Of a stretch of DNA of 64,000 nucleotides, positions 16,199 to 25,523 are shown piece after piece (position 1 is the first letter of the stretch; every line of letters starts with the position of its first letter). Below the pieces are notes generated by a model, which did no database searches, was not told the DNA's origin, and saw only the letters and a program-made list of their open reading frames with translations. Both the position numbers and the translations under genes were made by a program. The stretch covers positions 372,001 to 436,000 of the forward strand of contig NZ_LAQO01000002.1 in NCBI RefSeq assembly GCF_000971975.1, in the 5' to 3' direction. The DNA comes from Paenibacillus algorifonticola (GTDB lineage: Bacteria > Bacillota > Bacilli > Paenibacillales > Paenibacillaceae).

Positions 16199-19100
16199 AT
16201 GTTCCTTAAGCGTATTGAACTAGCAGGTTTTAAATCGTTTGCCGATAAGACGGAGATGGAGTTCGTTACGGGGATTACGGCAGTTGTCGGCCCCAACGGC
16301 AGCGGTAAAAGCAATATTTCCGACGGCATCCGCTGGGTGCTGGGCGAGCAAAGCGCCAAGAGTCTTCGCGGCGGCAAAATGGAAGATATTATTTTCGCCG
16401 GAAGCGACGCGCGCAAAGCAGTCAATTATGGTGAAGTGTCGCTGACGCTCGATAATACGGATGGAGCCCTGCCACTGGAGTACAATGAGGTGACAGTGAC
16501 TCGTCGCGTCCATCGCAGCGGTGACAGTGAATATATGATTAACAAGCAATCATGCCGGCTCAAGGATATTACCGAGCTGTTTATGGATACGGGAATCGGC
16601 AAGGAAGCTTATTCGATTATCGGACAAGGCCGGATCGAGGAAATACTAAGTACGCGATCTGAGGATCGCCGCGGTATTTTTGAAGAAGCTTCCGGTATCG
16701 TTAAATATAAATCGCGCAAGCGGGAAGCGCAGAAGAAGCTCGATGAGACAGAGCAGAACCTGCTGCGCATTCACGATTTGGTTACTGAGCTTGAAGACCA
16801 GGTTGCGCCGCTCAAGGAGCAATCGGAGAAAGCGATCCATTATAAAGCGCTGCGTGAGCAGCTGCGGACGAAAGAAATTTCCATGTACGTTCATAACATT
16901 GATTCTGTCCATAAATCTTGGTCGGAGGCAAATGCCAAGCTGGAGGTGCTCAAGCAAAGCGAGCTGGAGCTGTCAACGGTTGTGAGCAAGCATGATGCGC
17001 ATTTGGAGAAGGATCGCCTTGCGCTGCGCGAAATCGAGGAGAAGCTTGACCGCCTTCATGAAGCGATGCTGCAATATAGCGAGGAATATGAAAAATGCGA
17101 AGGCTACGGCGAGGTTTTGAAGGAACGCAAACGCAATCTGGAGCATAACAAGGCGCAGCTAGAGGAATCCGCTGCGTCTCAGGATGCCCGCATCGGCACG
17201 CTGATGCAGGAAGAGGCGGAATTCCGCAGCCGTGCGGCTGCTCTGGAGCTGCAGCTTGCCGATTTGAAAGCGAAGCTGGCCGAGGAGGAAGACCGTCTTA
17301 TTGGCGTTGTTGGCGGAGCTGCGCCGGATGCCGAGGAGACGCTAAAGGGCGAGCTGCTTGATGTGCTTAGCGCGATGGCGGAGCTGCGAAATGAAATTCG
17401 TTATGCCCAGCAGCAGAAGGAAGCTGTTGGACGGCGGATGGAGCGTCTTGGCGAGGATGAGCTGAAGTGGAAAGAGCAGAAGCGGAAAAGTGGGGCTAGA
17501 CGTGCGCAGCTGGAAGCACAGCTGGAAGCGATTTTGAAGGATATTAATGGTGCCCGCAACAAATACATAGATGAGGCTGAAAAAGCGAAGCTAACCGGGC
17601 AGTATGTAGATGAAGCGGCTGCTGCTATTCGCAAATGGGAGCAGAAAATCGACGCCAGCATTTCCCGCCGCGATACGATGAAGGAAATGCAGGATGCACT
17701 CGACGGCTTCATGCACGGCGTTCGGGAAGTGCTCAAAGCGTCGCGCCGCACATCGGGTGGCATTAGCGGCGTTCATGGCGCGGTTGCCGAGCTGGTACGC
17801 GTGCCAGAGCGGATCGAGGTTGCGGTTGAAACGGCTCTTGGCGGGGCACTTCAGCATGTGGTCATGGAGGATGAGAAGACAGCTCGCGCGGCGATTGCTT
17901 TTCTTAAGCAGCGTCAGCTGGGCCGAGCTACGTTCCTGCCACTCGATGTTATTCGCGGAAGGCAAGTGCCTGAGCATGATAGACACCTGGCTGAAAACGC
18001 AGAAGGTTTTGTAGGCGTTGCTGCCGATCTTGTCTCTTGCGACCCGCAATATAAGTCTATTATTCAAAATTTGCTCGGCAATGTATTGCTTGCTGAAAAT
18101 TTGGAGCAGGCGAACCGCATTGCCTCAAAATGCCAATATCGCTACAGAGTGGTTACGCTAGAGGGCGATGTTGTGAATGCCGGGGGTTCGATGACAGGCG
18201 GCAGCTTGCAAAAGAAAGGCGCAAGCTTGCTTGGACGGCAGCGGCAAATTGAAGGGCTGGATCAGGAAATTACGGCAGCCGAGGCAACGATGAAGCAGCT
18301 TCGCGAAAAGCTCAGCGATCTTCGCAAGGAGCAATCAATCCGATCGCAAAATATGGAGGAGCTGCGCTCGCGTTCAGAGCAATCGCGTATTGACGAGCAG
18401 CAGGTGCGGGCAGAGCTTCAGCAGCTGGTCTCTGAAGAAAAGCAGCTTAATGAGCAGGAACAGCTGTATTCCGCTGATCGCAGCAGCCATTTGGCGGAGC
18501 AGCAAACGATGCAGGCTACTACCGTGGAGGCGCAGGCGAAGCTTGAGAAGCTGGTAGCAGATGAAGCTAGGCTGCAGGAGGCGATCAAGCTTGCCGAGGA
18601 GCGCCGCAAAGCGAGCGAAACGGCGAAGGAAGCGCTGCAAGGCCAGCTGACGGATTTGAAAATCAGCTCGGCCAAGACGGATCAAGAGAAGCAATCGTTT
18701 GAGGACCAAGCTGCACGTGTCAGAGCTGATATTGTAAGGGCGAAGCAGGAGCTTGGAAATGTCCGCTCGCTGCTTGCACAGCAGGAAGAGGAGATTACTC
18801 GCCATGCGGAGGAGAGCGTACAGCAGGTAGAGCAGCTTAATCACTTGAAGCTTAAGAAGCAGGAATGCTCGGAGCAGACGGATTTGCAGCGCTCGGCGAG
18901 AGCGGACCGGATTCGCGAGCTGGAACATGGCGAGAGCGAGACGAAGGAGCAGCGCACGCAGCTTCGGCAAATCGAAGAGCAGCTGCGCCAAAATGAAATC
19001 GCCGCAAATCGCCTTGATGTGGAGCTGGACAATCTGCTGCGCAAGCTGAGCGAGGAATACGAGCTGAGCATTGAGCTGGCGAGAGAACAGTACCCTGTGC

Positions 19101-19777
19101 CGGAGGATGTCATTGGCACGCAAAATCTGGTTCGTGATTTGAAACGCCAAATTGCGATGCTTGGCGATGTGAACCTTGGAGCTATTGACGAGTATGAGCG
19201 CGTCAAGGAGCGTTATGAGTTTTTATCGGAGCAGAAGGATGATCTGGTGGAAGCCAAGACGACGCTTTATCAAGTTATTCGCGAGATGGACGATGAAATG
19301 TCGAAACGGTTTAAAACGACATTTGAAGCGATTAGAGGCCACTTCAGCATCGTGTTTGCCAAGCTGTTCGGCGGCGGTCGAGCGGATCTTGTGCTGGTCG
19401 AGCCGGATCGCGTGCTTGATACGGGCATCGATATTGTAGCGCAGCCGCCAGGCAAGAAGCTGCAGAACCTGCAGCTTCTATCTGGCGGTGAGCGGGCGCT
19501 TACTGCAATTGCGCTGCTGTTTGCTATTTTGCAGGTGAAGCCGGTGCCTTTCTGCGTACTGGATGAAGTAGAGGCTGCGCTTGATGAGGCGAATGTATCC
19601 AGGTTTGCCCAATATTTGCGTGAATTTTCCGAGCTGACGCAGTTTATCGTCGTTACTCACCGCAAAGGCACGATGGAGGAAGCCGATGTGCTGTATGGCG
19701 TCACGATGGAGGAAGGCGGCGTATCGAAGCTCGTATCGGTGCGTCTGGAGGAAGAAGAGGAGCAGGCTACCGCGTAG
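16199..19777 (+). CDS. smc: Chromosome partition protein Smc
   Basis: Smc is the ATPase core of bacterial condensin; with ScpA and ScpB it loads at parS sites and folds the chromosome arms. The Walker A motif GPNGSGKS is at residues 31-38. Two long coiled coils flank a hinge at about residues 510-680 (GVHGAVAELV ... GGSMTGGSL). The C-terminus has the signature LSGGERALTAIALLFAI and Walker B FCVLDEVEAALDEANV. The length of 1192 aa is normal. ATG 16199 follows GAGGTGAAA. A TACAAT at 16169-16174 may be a -10, but no good -35 was found. The order rnc-smc-ftsY is conserved. Confidence 0.98.
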   Translation: MFLKRIELAGFKSFADKTEMEFVTGITAVVGPNGSGKSNISDGIRWVLGEQSAKSLRGGKMEDIIFAGSDARKAVNYGEVSLTLDNTDGALPLEYNEVTVTRRVHRSGDSEYMINKQSCRLKDITELFMDTGIGKEAYSIIGQGRIEEILSTRSEDRRGIFEEASGIVKYKSRKREAQKKLDETEQNLLRIHDLVTELEDQVAPLKEQSEKAIHYKALREQLRTKEISMYVHNIDSVHKSWSEANAKLEVLKQSELELSTVVSKHDAHLEKDRLALREIEEKLDRLHEAMLQYSEEYEKCEGYGEVLKERKRNLEHNKAQLEESAASQDARIGTLMQEEAEFRSRAAALELQLADLKAKLAEEEDRLIGVVGGAAPDAEETLKGELLDVLSAMAELRNEIRYAQQQKEAVGRRMERLGEDELKWKEQKRKSGARRAQLEAQLEAILKDINGARNKYIDEAEKAKLTGQYVDEAAAAIRKWEQKIDASISRRDTMKEMQDALDGFMHGVREVLKASRRTSGGISGVHGAVAELVRVPERIEVAVETALGGALQHVVMEDEKTARAAIAFLKQRQLGRATFLPLDVIRGRQVPEHDRHLAENAEGFVGVAADLVSCDPQYKSIIQNLLGNVLLAENLEQANRIASKCQYRYRVVTLEGDVVNAGGSMTGGSLQKKGASLLGRQRQIEGLDQEITAAEATMKQLREKLSDLRKEQSIRSQNMEELRSRSEQSRIDEQQVRAELQQLVSEEKQLNEQEQLYSADRSSHLAEQQTMQATTVEAQAKLEKLVADEARLQEAIKLAEERRKASETAKEALQGQLTDLKISSAKTDQEKQSFEDQAARVRADIVRAKQELGNVRSLLAQQEEEITRHAEESVQQVEQLNHLKLKKQECSEQTDLQRSARADRIRELEHGESETKEQRTQLRQIEEQLRQNEIAANRLDVELDNLLRKLSEEYELSIELAREQYPVPEDVIGTQNLVRDLKRQIAMLGDVNLGAIDEYERVKERYEFLSEQKDDLVEAKTTLYQVIREMDDEMSKRFKTTFEAIRGHFSIVFAKLFGGGRADLVLVEPDRVLDTGIDIVAQPPGKKLQNLQLLSGGERALTAIALLFAILQVKPVPFCVLDEVEAALDEANVSRFAQYLREFSELTQFIVVTHRKGTMEEADVLYGVTMEEGGVSKLVSVRLEEEEEQATA

Positions 19778-19870
19778 CTTGCGGCACTCTTATCCATTTA
19801 GTCTGCTGGAGCACAAGCGAACAATGAGGAAAGAATACAGGATAGTTACGAAGACGGAGGAGCAATCGCG

Positions 19871-20884
19871 ATGAGTTTTTTCAAAAGATTGAAGGAAAGC
19901 ATCGCTTCCAAGACGGAAGCGGTCACGACGATATTTAAGGAAGGGTTATCCAAAACCCGTACAGCGTTTGTCGAAAAGGTAGAAGAGCTCATTACGCGTC
20001 GGAAAAAGATTGACGAGGAGTTTTATGAGGAGCTTGAAGAAATTTTGATCGGTGCCGATGTAGGCGTTAATACCGTGATGAAGCTGATTGACGAGCTGCG
20101 CGCGGAAGTGAAAAAACGCAAAATCGAAGATGCGGCTGATTTGCAGCCGGTATTGTCGGAGAAGCTGGTTGAGCTGCTCAAGGGCGATGACAGCGAGAAA
20201 ACAGCGCTTCGCATGTCGGGCAGCGGCATTACCGTTATTTTGTTCGTTGGCGTCAACGGCGTTGGTAAAACAACGACGATTGGCAAGCTGGCTTACAAGT
20301 ATAAAAATGAGGGCAAAAGCGTCCTGCTGGCAGCGGGCGATACGTTCCGCGCCGGCGCGATTGAGCAGCTTGAGGTGTGGGGTCAGCGCGTAGGCGTTGA
20401 CGTCATTAAGCAGCAGTCCGGCTCCGATCCGGCAGCCGTCATGTTTGATGCGGTGCAGGCGGCGAAGCAGCGCGGCGTAGATATTTTGCTCTGCGACACG
20501 GCGGGAAGGCTGCAAAACAAGTCCAATCTGATGGAAGAGCTGAACAAAATTTTCCGCGTCATTCAGCGTGAAATTCCGGATGCGCCTCATGAGGTGCTTC
20601 TGGTGCTCGATGCGACTACTGGTCAAAATGCGCTCAGCCAAGCGAAGCTGTTCGGCGAGAAAAGCGGCGTAACCGGCCTCGTATTGACGAAGCTCGATGG
20701 TACAGCTAAAGGCGGTATCGTTATTGCTATCCGCAATGAGCTGAATTTGCCTGTGAAGCTGGTTGGCTTGGGCGAGAAGATGCAGGATTTGCAGGAGTTT
20801 GATTCGGAGCAGTTTGTACACGCCTTATTTGCGGGCCTTATTAAAGATCAAGAGGAGCCGGAAGAGGATGAAACGCAGCAATAA
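19871..20884 (+). CDS. ftsY: Signal recognition particle receptor FtsY
   Basis: FtsY is the membrane-associated receptor GTPase that docks SRP-ribosome complexes at SecYEG. It has a short basic N-terminal amphipathic start (SFFKRLKESIASK), an N domain of helices, and the G domain: GVNGVGKTTTIGKLA near residue 123, DTFRAGA, CDTAGRLQ, and TKLDGTAKGG. It lacks the long acidic N-terminal A domain of Escherichia coli, as usual in Bacillota. The length is 337 aa. ATG 19871 has GGAGGAG upstream; it follows smc by 93 bases. Confidence 0.97.
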   Translation: MSFFKRLKESIASKTEAVTTIFKEGLSKTRTAFVEKVEELITRRKKIDEEFYEELEEILIGADVGVNTVMKLIDELRAEVKKRKIEDAADLQPVLSEKLVELLKGDDSEKTALRMSGSGITVILFVGVNGVGKTTTIGKLAYKYKNEGKSVLLAAGDTFRAGAIEQLEVWGQRVGVDVIKQQSGSDPAAVMFDAVQAAKQRGVDILLCDTAGRLQNKSNLMEELNKIFRVIQREIPDAPHEVLLVLDATTGQNALSQAKLFGEKSGVTGLVLTKLDGTAKGGIVIAIRNELNLPVKLVGLGEKMQDLQEFDSEQFVHALFAGLIKDQEEPEEDETQQ

Positions 20885-20937
20885 ACAAGCTTTTTGACCT
20901 TATATTTCATTCATCTAGGGATGACAAGGTTTAAAGC

Positions 20938-20967
20938 TTGACAGTGCCTGCTGCAATCGTGTAAGAT
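20938..20967 (+). promoter_or_regulatory. Sigma-A promoter of ylxM-ffh
   Basis: TTGACA at 20938-20943 and TAAGAT at 20962-20967 with an 18-base spacer, upstream of ylxM. The leader would be about 50 bases. Confidence 0.83.
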
Positions 20968-21022
20968 AAGAGACGTTGCTGAGGTGTAAAGGATTTACCC
21001 TTGACGGGAAGGAGCAAAGGTC

Positions 21023-21391
21023 ATGAATGTTAGTGAACCAGACGCCCTTGCGAAGACGACCCGAATTAATTTATTGTTTGACTTTTATGAGCCCTTGCTC
21101 ACTGAGAAGCAGAGGACTTCACTTAAATATTATTTTCACGATGATTTCTCGCTTGGGGAAATTGCAGCGGAATCCGGCATTAGCAGGCAGGCGGTTTATG
21201 AGCATGTGAAGCGCGCGGTGCAGGTGCTTGAAAGCTACGAGGGCAAGCTTCGCTTGCTGGAGAAGCATGAAGCGCTGCAGCAGCTTGCTGAACAGCTTGG
21301 AAATAGCGTAACAGAGCTTTCCCTTGGTACAGATGCCAAGCAGGGAATTCTAGATATAATTGAGCAATTAATAACGACGAACAACAGGTAA
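21023..21391 (+). CDS. ylxM: SRP-associated helix-turn-helix protein YlxM
   Basis: A 122-aa protein with a sigma-70 region-4-like helix-turn-helix (FSLGEIAAESGISRQAVYEHVKRA, positions about 43-66). YlxM homologues sit directly before ffh in many Bacillota and have been linked to SRP function; a direct DNA target is not established. NLLFDFYEPLLTEKQ is the conserved N-terminal block. ATG 21023 follows GGAAGGAG. It lies 23 bases before ffh under the same promoter. Confidence 0.93.
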   Translation: MNVSEPDALAKTTRINLLFDFYEPLLTEKQRTSLKYYFHDDFSLGEIAAESGISRQAVYEHVKRAVQVLESYEGKLRLLEKHEALQQLAEQLGNSVTELSLGTDAKQGILDIIEQLITTNNR

Positions 21392-21414
21392 GGAAATAAC
21401 GGAGGTGATGGATC

Positions 21415-22791
21415 ATGGCGGCATTTGAAAGCTTGTCAAGCCGATTGCAAAACGTTTTTAGCAAGCTGAAGGGCAAAGGCAAAGTGTCCGATGCTGATGT
21501 AAACGAGGCGATGCGTGAAGTGCGTCTTGCGCTGCTGGAGGCAGACGTTAACTTTAAAGTCGTCAAAGATTTTATCGCCAAAGTAAAGGAACAGGCTATC
21601 GGTCAGGAAGTGGAGAAAAGCTTTACTCCAGGCATGGTCATTATTAACATCGTTAATAAAGAGCTGACCGAGCTGATGGGCGGTACGCAAAGCAAGCTGG
21701 CGAAAGCAAATAAACCGCCAACGGTTATTATGATGGTCGGTTTGCAGGGCGCAGGTAAAACAACGACGTCCGGCAAGCTTGCCAAGCTTCTTCAGAAAAG
21801 CAATCATAAGCCATTGCTTGTAGCCTGCGATATTTATCGTCCAGCTGCGATCAAGCAGCTGCAAGTGCTCGGCGAGCAAATCAATGCACCGGTGTTTTCG
21901 CTTGGCGATCAAGCTTCTCCGGTAGAAATTGCGAAGCAAGGCCTGCAGCATGCAAAAGAAAATCATAATGACTATGTCATCATTGATACAGCGGGCCGAC
22001 TTCATATTGATGAAGCGCTGATGGACGAGCTGAAGCAAATTCATCAGCTGGTTAAGCCCGATGAAGTGCTGCTCGTTGTAGACTCCATGACAGGTCAAGA
22101 TGCAGTCAACGTAGCCCAAAGCTTCCATGAGCAGCTTGAGCTTACCGGTGTCGTATTGACCAAGCTTGATGGCGACACCCGCGGTGGTGCGGCATTGTCC
22201 GTTAAAGCAGTAACGGGGCAGCCGATCAAGTTTGCAGCTATGGGCGAGAAGATCGATTCGCTCGAGCCGTTCTATCCAGACCGGATGGCATCGCGGATTC
22301 TCGGCATGGGCGATATGCTTTCTCTTATCGAGAAGGCACAGATGAACATTGATGCAGACAAAGCTGCCGAGATGGAGCGCAAGATGCGCACAGCTGAGTT
22401 TACATTTGATGATTTTTTGGAGCAAATGGCGCAGGTTCGGAATTTGGGGCCGATTGATCAGCTGATGGATATGCTCCCAGGGATGGGCAAGGTCAAAGGC
22501 CTTAAAGATATGAAAATCGATGAGAAGCAAATCGGCCGTGTTGAGGCGATTGTGCGCTCGATGACGAAGGAAGAAAAGACGAAACCGGAAATTCTCAACC
22601 ACAGCCGCCGCAAACGGGTTGCTGCCGGAAGCGGAACATCGGTTGCCGAAGTCAATCGACTGATCAAGCAGTTTGATGACATGCGCAAAATGATGAAGCA
22701 GTTTTCGTCCATGATGGGGCCTAAAGGCCTTAAGGGCGGCAAGAAGGGCCTGAAAGGCATGTTGGGCAAAGGTATGAAGTTTCCATTTTAA
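21415..22791 (+). CDS. ffh: Signal recognition particle protein Ffh
   Basis: Ffh binds signal sequences and 4.5S/6S-like SRP RNA and docks with FtsY. The NG domain has GLQGAGKTTTSGKLA near residue 108, DTAGRLHID and TKLDGDTRGGAALS. The M domain (from about residue 300) is methionine-rich, with the RNA-binding SRRKRVAAGSG near residue 393 and a Lys/Gly/Met-rich tail (MLGKGMKFPF). The length is 458 aa. ATG 21415 has GGAGGTGATG upstream. It is followed by rpsP, the standard order. Confidence 0.98.
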   Translation: MAAFESLSSRLQNVFSKLKGKGKVSDADVNEAMREVRLALLEADVNFKVVKDFIAKVKEQAIGQEVEKSFTPGMVIINIVNKELTELMGGTQSKLAKANKPPTVIMMVGLQGAGKTTTSGKLAKLLQKSNHKPLLVACDIYRPAAIKQLQVLGEQINAPVFSLGDQASPVEIAKQGLQHAKENHNDYVIIDTAGRLHIDEALMDELKQIHQLVKPDEVLLVVDSMTGQDAVNVAQSFHEQLELTGVVLTKLDGDTRGGAALSVKAVTGQPIKFAAMGEKIDSLEPFYPDRMASRILGMGDMLSLIEKAQMNIDADKAAEMERKMRTAEFTFDDFLEQMAQVRNLGPIDQLMDMLPGMGKVKGLKDMKIDEKQIGRVEAIVRSMTKEEKTKPEILNHSRRKRVAAGSGTSVAEVNRLIKQFDDMRKMMKQFSSMMGPKGLKGGKKGLKGMLGKGMKFPF

Positions 22792-22831
22792 TTTCTAAAT
22801 AGGTTTATTAGTTGAAGGAGGTGAATTTCAC

Positions 22832-23104
22832 ATGGCAGTACGTATTCGTTTGAAACGTATGGGTGCTCACAAAGCCCCTTTTTATCGCGTAGTTGTTTCT
22901 AACTCCCGTTCGCCGCGCGACGGTCGCTTTATCGAGGAGATCGGTACTTATAACCCGGTTGCACAACCGGCTCAAGTATCCATCAACGAAGAAAAAGCTT
23001 TGAAATGGCTGCAAAACGGAGCGCAAGCTTCGGATACAGCTCGCGACTTGCTTTCCAAAGCAGGCGTTATGAAAAAGTTCCATGAGCTTAAGCAACAGAA
23101 ATAA
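22832..23104 (+). CDS. rpsP: 30S ribosomal protein S16
   Basis: A 90-aa small-subunit protein that helps early 30S assembly. [20 protein letters not shown] is the standard S16 N-terminus and [17 protein letters not shown] a conserved block. ATG 22832 follows AAGGAGGTG. It lies 40 bases after ffh and 27 before khpA, consistent with one transcript. Confidence 0.98.
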   Translation: MAVRIRLKRMGAHKAPFYRVVVSNSRSPRDGRFIEEIGTYNPVAQPAQVSINEEKALKWLQNGAQASDTARDLLSKAGVMKKFHELKQQK

Positions 23105-23131
23105 CTGTTGAACGGCGGAGGGCCTTTATAA

Positions 23132-23362
23132 ATGAAAGAATTGATTCTTGTCATAGCAAAGGCGTTAGTGGATCATCCGGAAGACGTAAGCGTGAAGGAA
23201 AGAGACGATGACCGCGGCATCGTATATGAGCTGTCGGTTCATGCGGAGGATGTCGGTAAAATTATCGGCAAGCAAGGTCGCATCGCGAAAGCAATGCGTA
23301 CAGTTGTGACCTCCGCAGCTGTCAAATCAGAGAAGCGGGTTATCGTGGACATCATATCGTAA
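23132..23362 (+). CDS. khpA: KH-domain RNA-binding protein KhpA (YlqC)
   Basis: A 76-aa single KH domain protein. VGKIIGKQGRIAKAMRTV carries the KH GxxG loop (GKQG). KhpA forms a dimer or pairs with KhpB/Jag and binds many RNAs, with effects on cell division and growth in streptococci. GGCGGAGG precedes the ATG at 23132. It is the last gene before a strong terminator; in B. subtilis ylqD lies between this gene and rimM, but here it is absent. Confidence 0.95.
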   Translation: MKELILVIAKALVDHPEDVSVKERDDDRGIVYELSVHAEDVGKIIGKQGRIAKAMRTVVTSAAVKSEKRVIVDIIS

Positions 23363-23375
23363 AACGTATTCGGAG

Positions 23376-23406
23376 AGGGTTAGGGTTGTTTATCCTAACC
23401 CTTTTT
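23376..23406 (+). terminator. Intrinsic terminator after khpA
   Basis: GGGTTAGG (23377-23384) pairs perfectly with CCTAACCC (23394-23401), with a 9-base loop and a run of T. It ends the ylxM-ffh-rpsP-khpA transcript. Confidence 0.87.
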
Positions 23407-23458
23407 CAAAATATAAAAACAGTATTATATATTCACATTGGATATGTATCTGTTTTTA

Positions 23459-23513
23459 CGCAAAACGGCTGCTGCCGCCTTTTTTCGGGCCGGCGTCAGC
23501 CGTTTATGCGTGT
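23459..23513. repeat. Imperfect GC-rich palindrome
   Basis: ACGC, AAACGGCTG and GCCG on the left are mirrored by CGGC, CAGCCGTTT and GCGT on the right around a T-rich centre. The AAACGGCTG core is also the start of the 54-bp repeats at 7867 and 16035, so this may be a distant third member of the same family. Confidence 0.65.
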
Positions 23514-23605
23514 ATCATGAGGATTTTGCATAAATGGCCTTGAATGGCGGAATAACAGCCTAGCAGTGTTCTGCGTTTCATTGATTTATGCAAAATCCTG
23601 ATCAT
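23514..23605. repeat. 92-bp element bounded by 22-bp inverted repeats
   Basis: The left arm 23514-23535 (GAGGATTTTGCATAAAT at its inner end) and right arm 23584-23605 match as inverted repeats at 20 of 22 positions. The 48-base interior has no coding potential. The layout looks like a small non-autonomous element or a large RNA hairpin, between khpA and rimM. Confidence 0.65.
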
Positions 23606-23640
23606 AAAAAAGAAAACACGAAAGAAAGGATACATGAATA

Positions 23641-24165
23641 ATGAGCGGCAAATGGTTTACAGTTGGCAAAATCGTCAATACGCATGGTCTGCGCGGCGAG
23701 TTGAAGGTGCTGTCCCAGACCGATTTTGGAGATATACGTTTTGCAGTGGGCAATAAGCTCGTTATGATACATGAGGAGCATGGCACCAAGCTGGAAATAG
23801 AGATTGCGGGCTCCCGTGAGCATAAGGGCAATTATATTCTTAAGCTTAAGGGATATAATGATATTAATGAAGTGGAGAAGTACAAAGGCTGGCTGCTGAA
23901 GGTAGCAGAGGAGCAGCTTGGTAAGCTGGATGAAGGGGAATATTATTTCCACGAAATTATCGGCTGCCGCGTTGTGACAGACGAGGGCGAGGAGCTTGGC
24001 ACTATTTCTGAAATTTTGCGGCCAGGCGCCAATGATGTATGGGTCGTCGACCGTCCTAAAGGAAAAGGTAGCCAAGTGCTTATTCCCGTTATTGATGAAG
24101 TATTGCTTAAAGTAGACATTGCTGCGAAGACAGTAACAGTTCATCTTATGGAAGGGTTGATTTAG
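23641..24165 (+). CDS. rimM: Ribosome maturation factor RimM
   Basis: RimM binds S19 and helps form the 30S head. The N-terminal beta-barrel begins [18 protein letters not shown] and the C-terminal PRC-barrel-like part contains [20 protein letters not shown] and [14 protein letters not shown]. The length of 174 aa is typical. ATG 23641 follows GAAAGGA. It is followed by trmD with one base between, the usual pair. Confidence 0.96.
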   Translation: MSGKWFTVGKIVNTHGLRGELKVLSQTDFGDIRFAVGNKLVMIHEEHGTKLEIEIAGSREHKGNYILKLKGYNDINEVEKYKGWLLKVAEEQLGKLDEGEYYFHEIIGCRVVTDEGEELGTISEILRPGANDVWVVDRPKGKGSQVLIPVIDEVLLKVDIAAKTVTVHLMEGLI

Positions 24166-24166
24166 C

Positions 24167-24910
24167 GTGAGAGTAGATGTGCTTACGCTCTTCCCTGAAA
24201 TGTTCGATGGCGTGTTTGGAGCCAGCATTCTTGGCAAGGCACAGGAAAAAGGCATTGTATCGCTGAATGCCATTAATTTTCGCGCTTACTCCGGCAATAA
24301 GCATAATACGGTAGACGACTATCCGTATGGCGGAGGCGGAGGCATGGTGCTTAAAGCAGAGCCTGTATTTTCGGCTGTTGAGCACCTGATGGAGCAGGTC
24401 GGGACTGGGGCCCGTCCGCGTGTTATTTTAATGTGCCCACAAGGGGAAACCTTCACCCAGCAGAAGGCAGAGGAGCTGGCGAAGGAAGAGCATCTAATCA
24501 TGATTTGCGGCCATTACGAAGGCTATGACGAGCGTATACGCGAGCATTTAGTAACGGATGAGCTTTCGATTGGCGACTATGTGCTGACTGGCGGGGAACT
24601 TCCGGCGATGGTTGTCATCGACAGCGTAGCACGCCTGCTTCCCGGCGTCCTTGGCAATGAAACCTCGGCAGTAACGGATTCATACAGTACAGGCTTGCTG
24701 GAGCATCCGCATTATACAAGACCTGCTGTTTTTCGTGATATGGAGGTGCCGGAGGTGCTCATTTCAGGTCACCACAGCCGCATTGAAGCGTGGCGCCGTG
24801 AGCAATCGCTGCTTCGTACACGGAGCAGGCGTCCCGACCTGTTGGAGAAGGCTGAATTGACCGCCAAGGAGCGTAAATGGCTTTCTTCTCTGGATAAGCA
24901 GCAGTCTTAA
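24167..24910 (+). CDS. trmD: tRNA (guanine37-N1)-methyltransferase TrmD
   Basis: TrmD methylates G37 next to the anticodon to prevent frameshifting. It is a trefoil-knot SPOUT enzyme: [30 protein letters not shown] and the knot block [19 protein letters not shown] near residue 133 are visible. The length is 247 aa. GTG 24167 is one base after the rimM stop, with GAAGGG upstream. Confidence 0.97.
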   Translation: MRVDVLTLFPEMFDGVFGASILGKAQEKGIVSLNAINFRAYSGNKHNTVDDYPYGGGGGMVLKAEPVFSAVEHLMEQVGTGARPRVILMCPQGETFTQQKAEELAKEEHLIMICGHYEGYDERIREHLVTDELSIGDYVLTGGELPAMVVIDSVARLLPGVLGNETSAVTDSYSTGLLEHPHYTRPAVFRDMEVPEVLISGHHSRIEAWRREQSLLRTRSRRPDLLEKAELTAKERKWLSSLDKQQS

Positions 24911-24941
24911 ATCATGATGTCGGCAGGCGCAGAAAAAGATG

Positions 24942-24970
24942 TTGAAATTTGGGTTTGAATATGGTATGAT
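24942..24970 (+). promoter_or_regulatory. Sigma-A promoter of rplS
   Basis: TTGAAA at 24942-24947 and TATGAT at 24965-24970, 17 bases apart. It lies just after trmD, so rplS has its own transcript in addition to any read-through. Confidence 0.85.
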
Positions 24971-24976
24971 TTCAAA

Positions 24977-25081
24977 TGTTGTTCGTATTAATCGGGCGGT
25001 CCGCTAATAGTAATGACCCAATTTCAAAAGGGAAGTTGGAGAGCTATTAAGAACGTCTATGGTGGAAGGAGTGAATCCAAG
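24977..25081 (+). promoter_or_regulatory. rplS leader, candidate L19 autoregulatory RNA
   Basis: About 105 bases lie between the predicted transcription start and the rplS ATG. An L19-binding leader upstream of rplS is known in Bacillota. GCGGTCCGC here (an imperfect palindrome) and other short pairings fit a folded leader, but I could not match the known consensus by eye. Confidence 0.4.
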
Positions 25082-25423
25082 ATGAATCTCGTACAAGCGA
25101 TCACGCAAGAGCAGCTTCGCAAAGACATTCCTAACTTTCGTCCCGGTGACACGTTGAAAGTATACGTTAAAGTTATCGAGGGATCCCGCGAGCGGATCCA
25201 GCTATTTGAAGGCGTTGTAATTAAACGTCGTGGCGGCGGTATTAGCGAAACGTTTACAGTACGTAAAATTTCTTACGGTGTTGGCGTGGAAAGAACTTAC
25301 CCGCTGAACTCGCCTAAAATCGATCGTATCGATGTGGCACGCCGTGGTAAAGTACGTCGCGCTAAACTGTACTACCTACGTAACCTTCGTGGTAAAGCAG
25401 CTAGAATTAAAGAAATTCGTTAA
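25082..25423 (+). CDS. rplS: 50S ribosomal protein L19
   Basis: A 113-aa large-subunit protein at the subunit interface. [20 protein letters not shown] and [20 protein letters not shown] are the L19 signature. The frame is open from 25013, but ATG 25082 is preceded by GGAAGGAG and gives the standard N-terminus [14 protein letters not shown] terminator follows 15 bases after the stop. Confidence 0.98.
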   Translation: MNLVQAITQEQLRKDIPNFRPGDTLKVYVKVIEGSRERIQLFEGVVIKRRGGGISETFTVRKISYGVGVERTYPLNSPKIDRIDVARRGKVRRAKLYYLRNLRGKAARIKEIR

Positions 25424-25438
25424 GTCGAATAGACAAGA

Positions 25439-25469
25439 GGGGGCTTGGTTAAACAAGCTCCCTTTCGTT
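25439..25469 (+). terminator. Intrinsic terminator after rplS
   Basis: GGGGGCTTG pairs with CAAGCTCCC (one G-T pair) around a GTTAAA loop, followed by TTTCGTTATT. Confidence 0.83.
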
Positions 25470-25523
25470 ATTCTTACAGCTTGTCAGCAAGTATGAATTC
25501 GAAGATGGAAAGAAGGCGTTTTT

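Noticed and set aside
16033-16425. 130-aa minus-strand frame upstream of and into smc
   Set aside because: Made of the inverted repeat copy and antisense to the start of smc, which has a strong start and motifs.
18374-19150. 258-aa minus-strand frame within smc
   Set aside because: Leu/Arg-rich shadow of the Smc coiled coil.
21436-22602. 388-aa minus-strand frame over ffh
   Set aside because: Antisense shadow of ffh; composition is the complement of a strongly biased coding strand.
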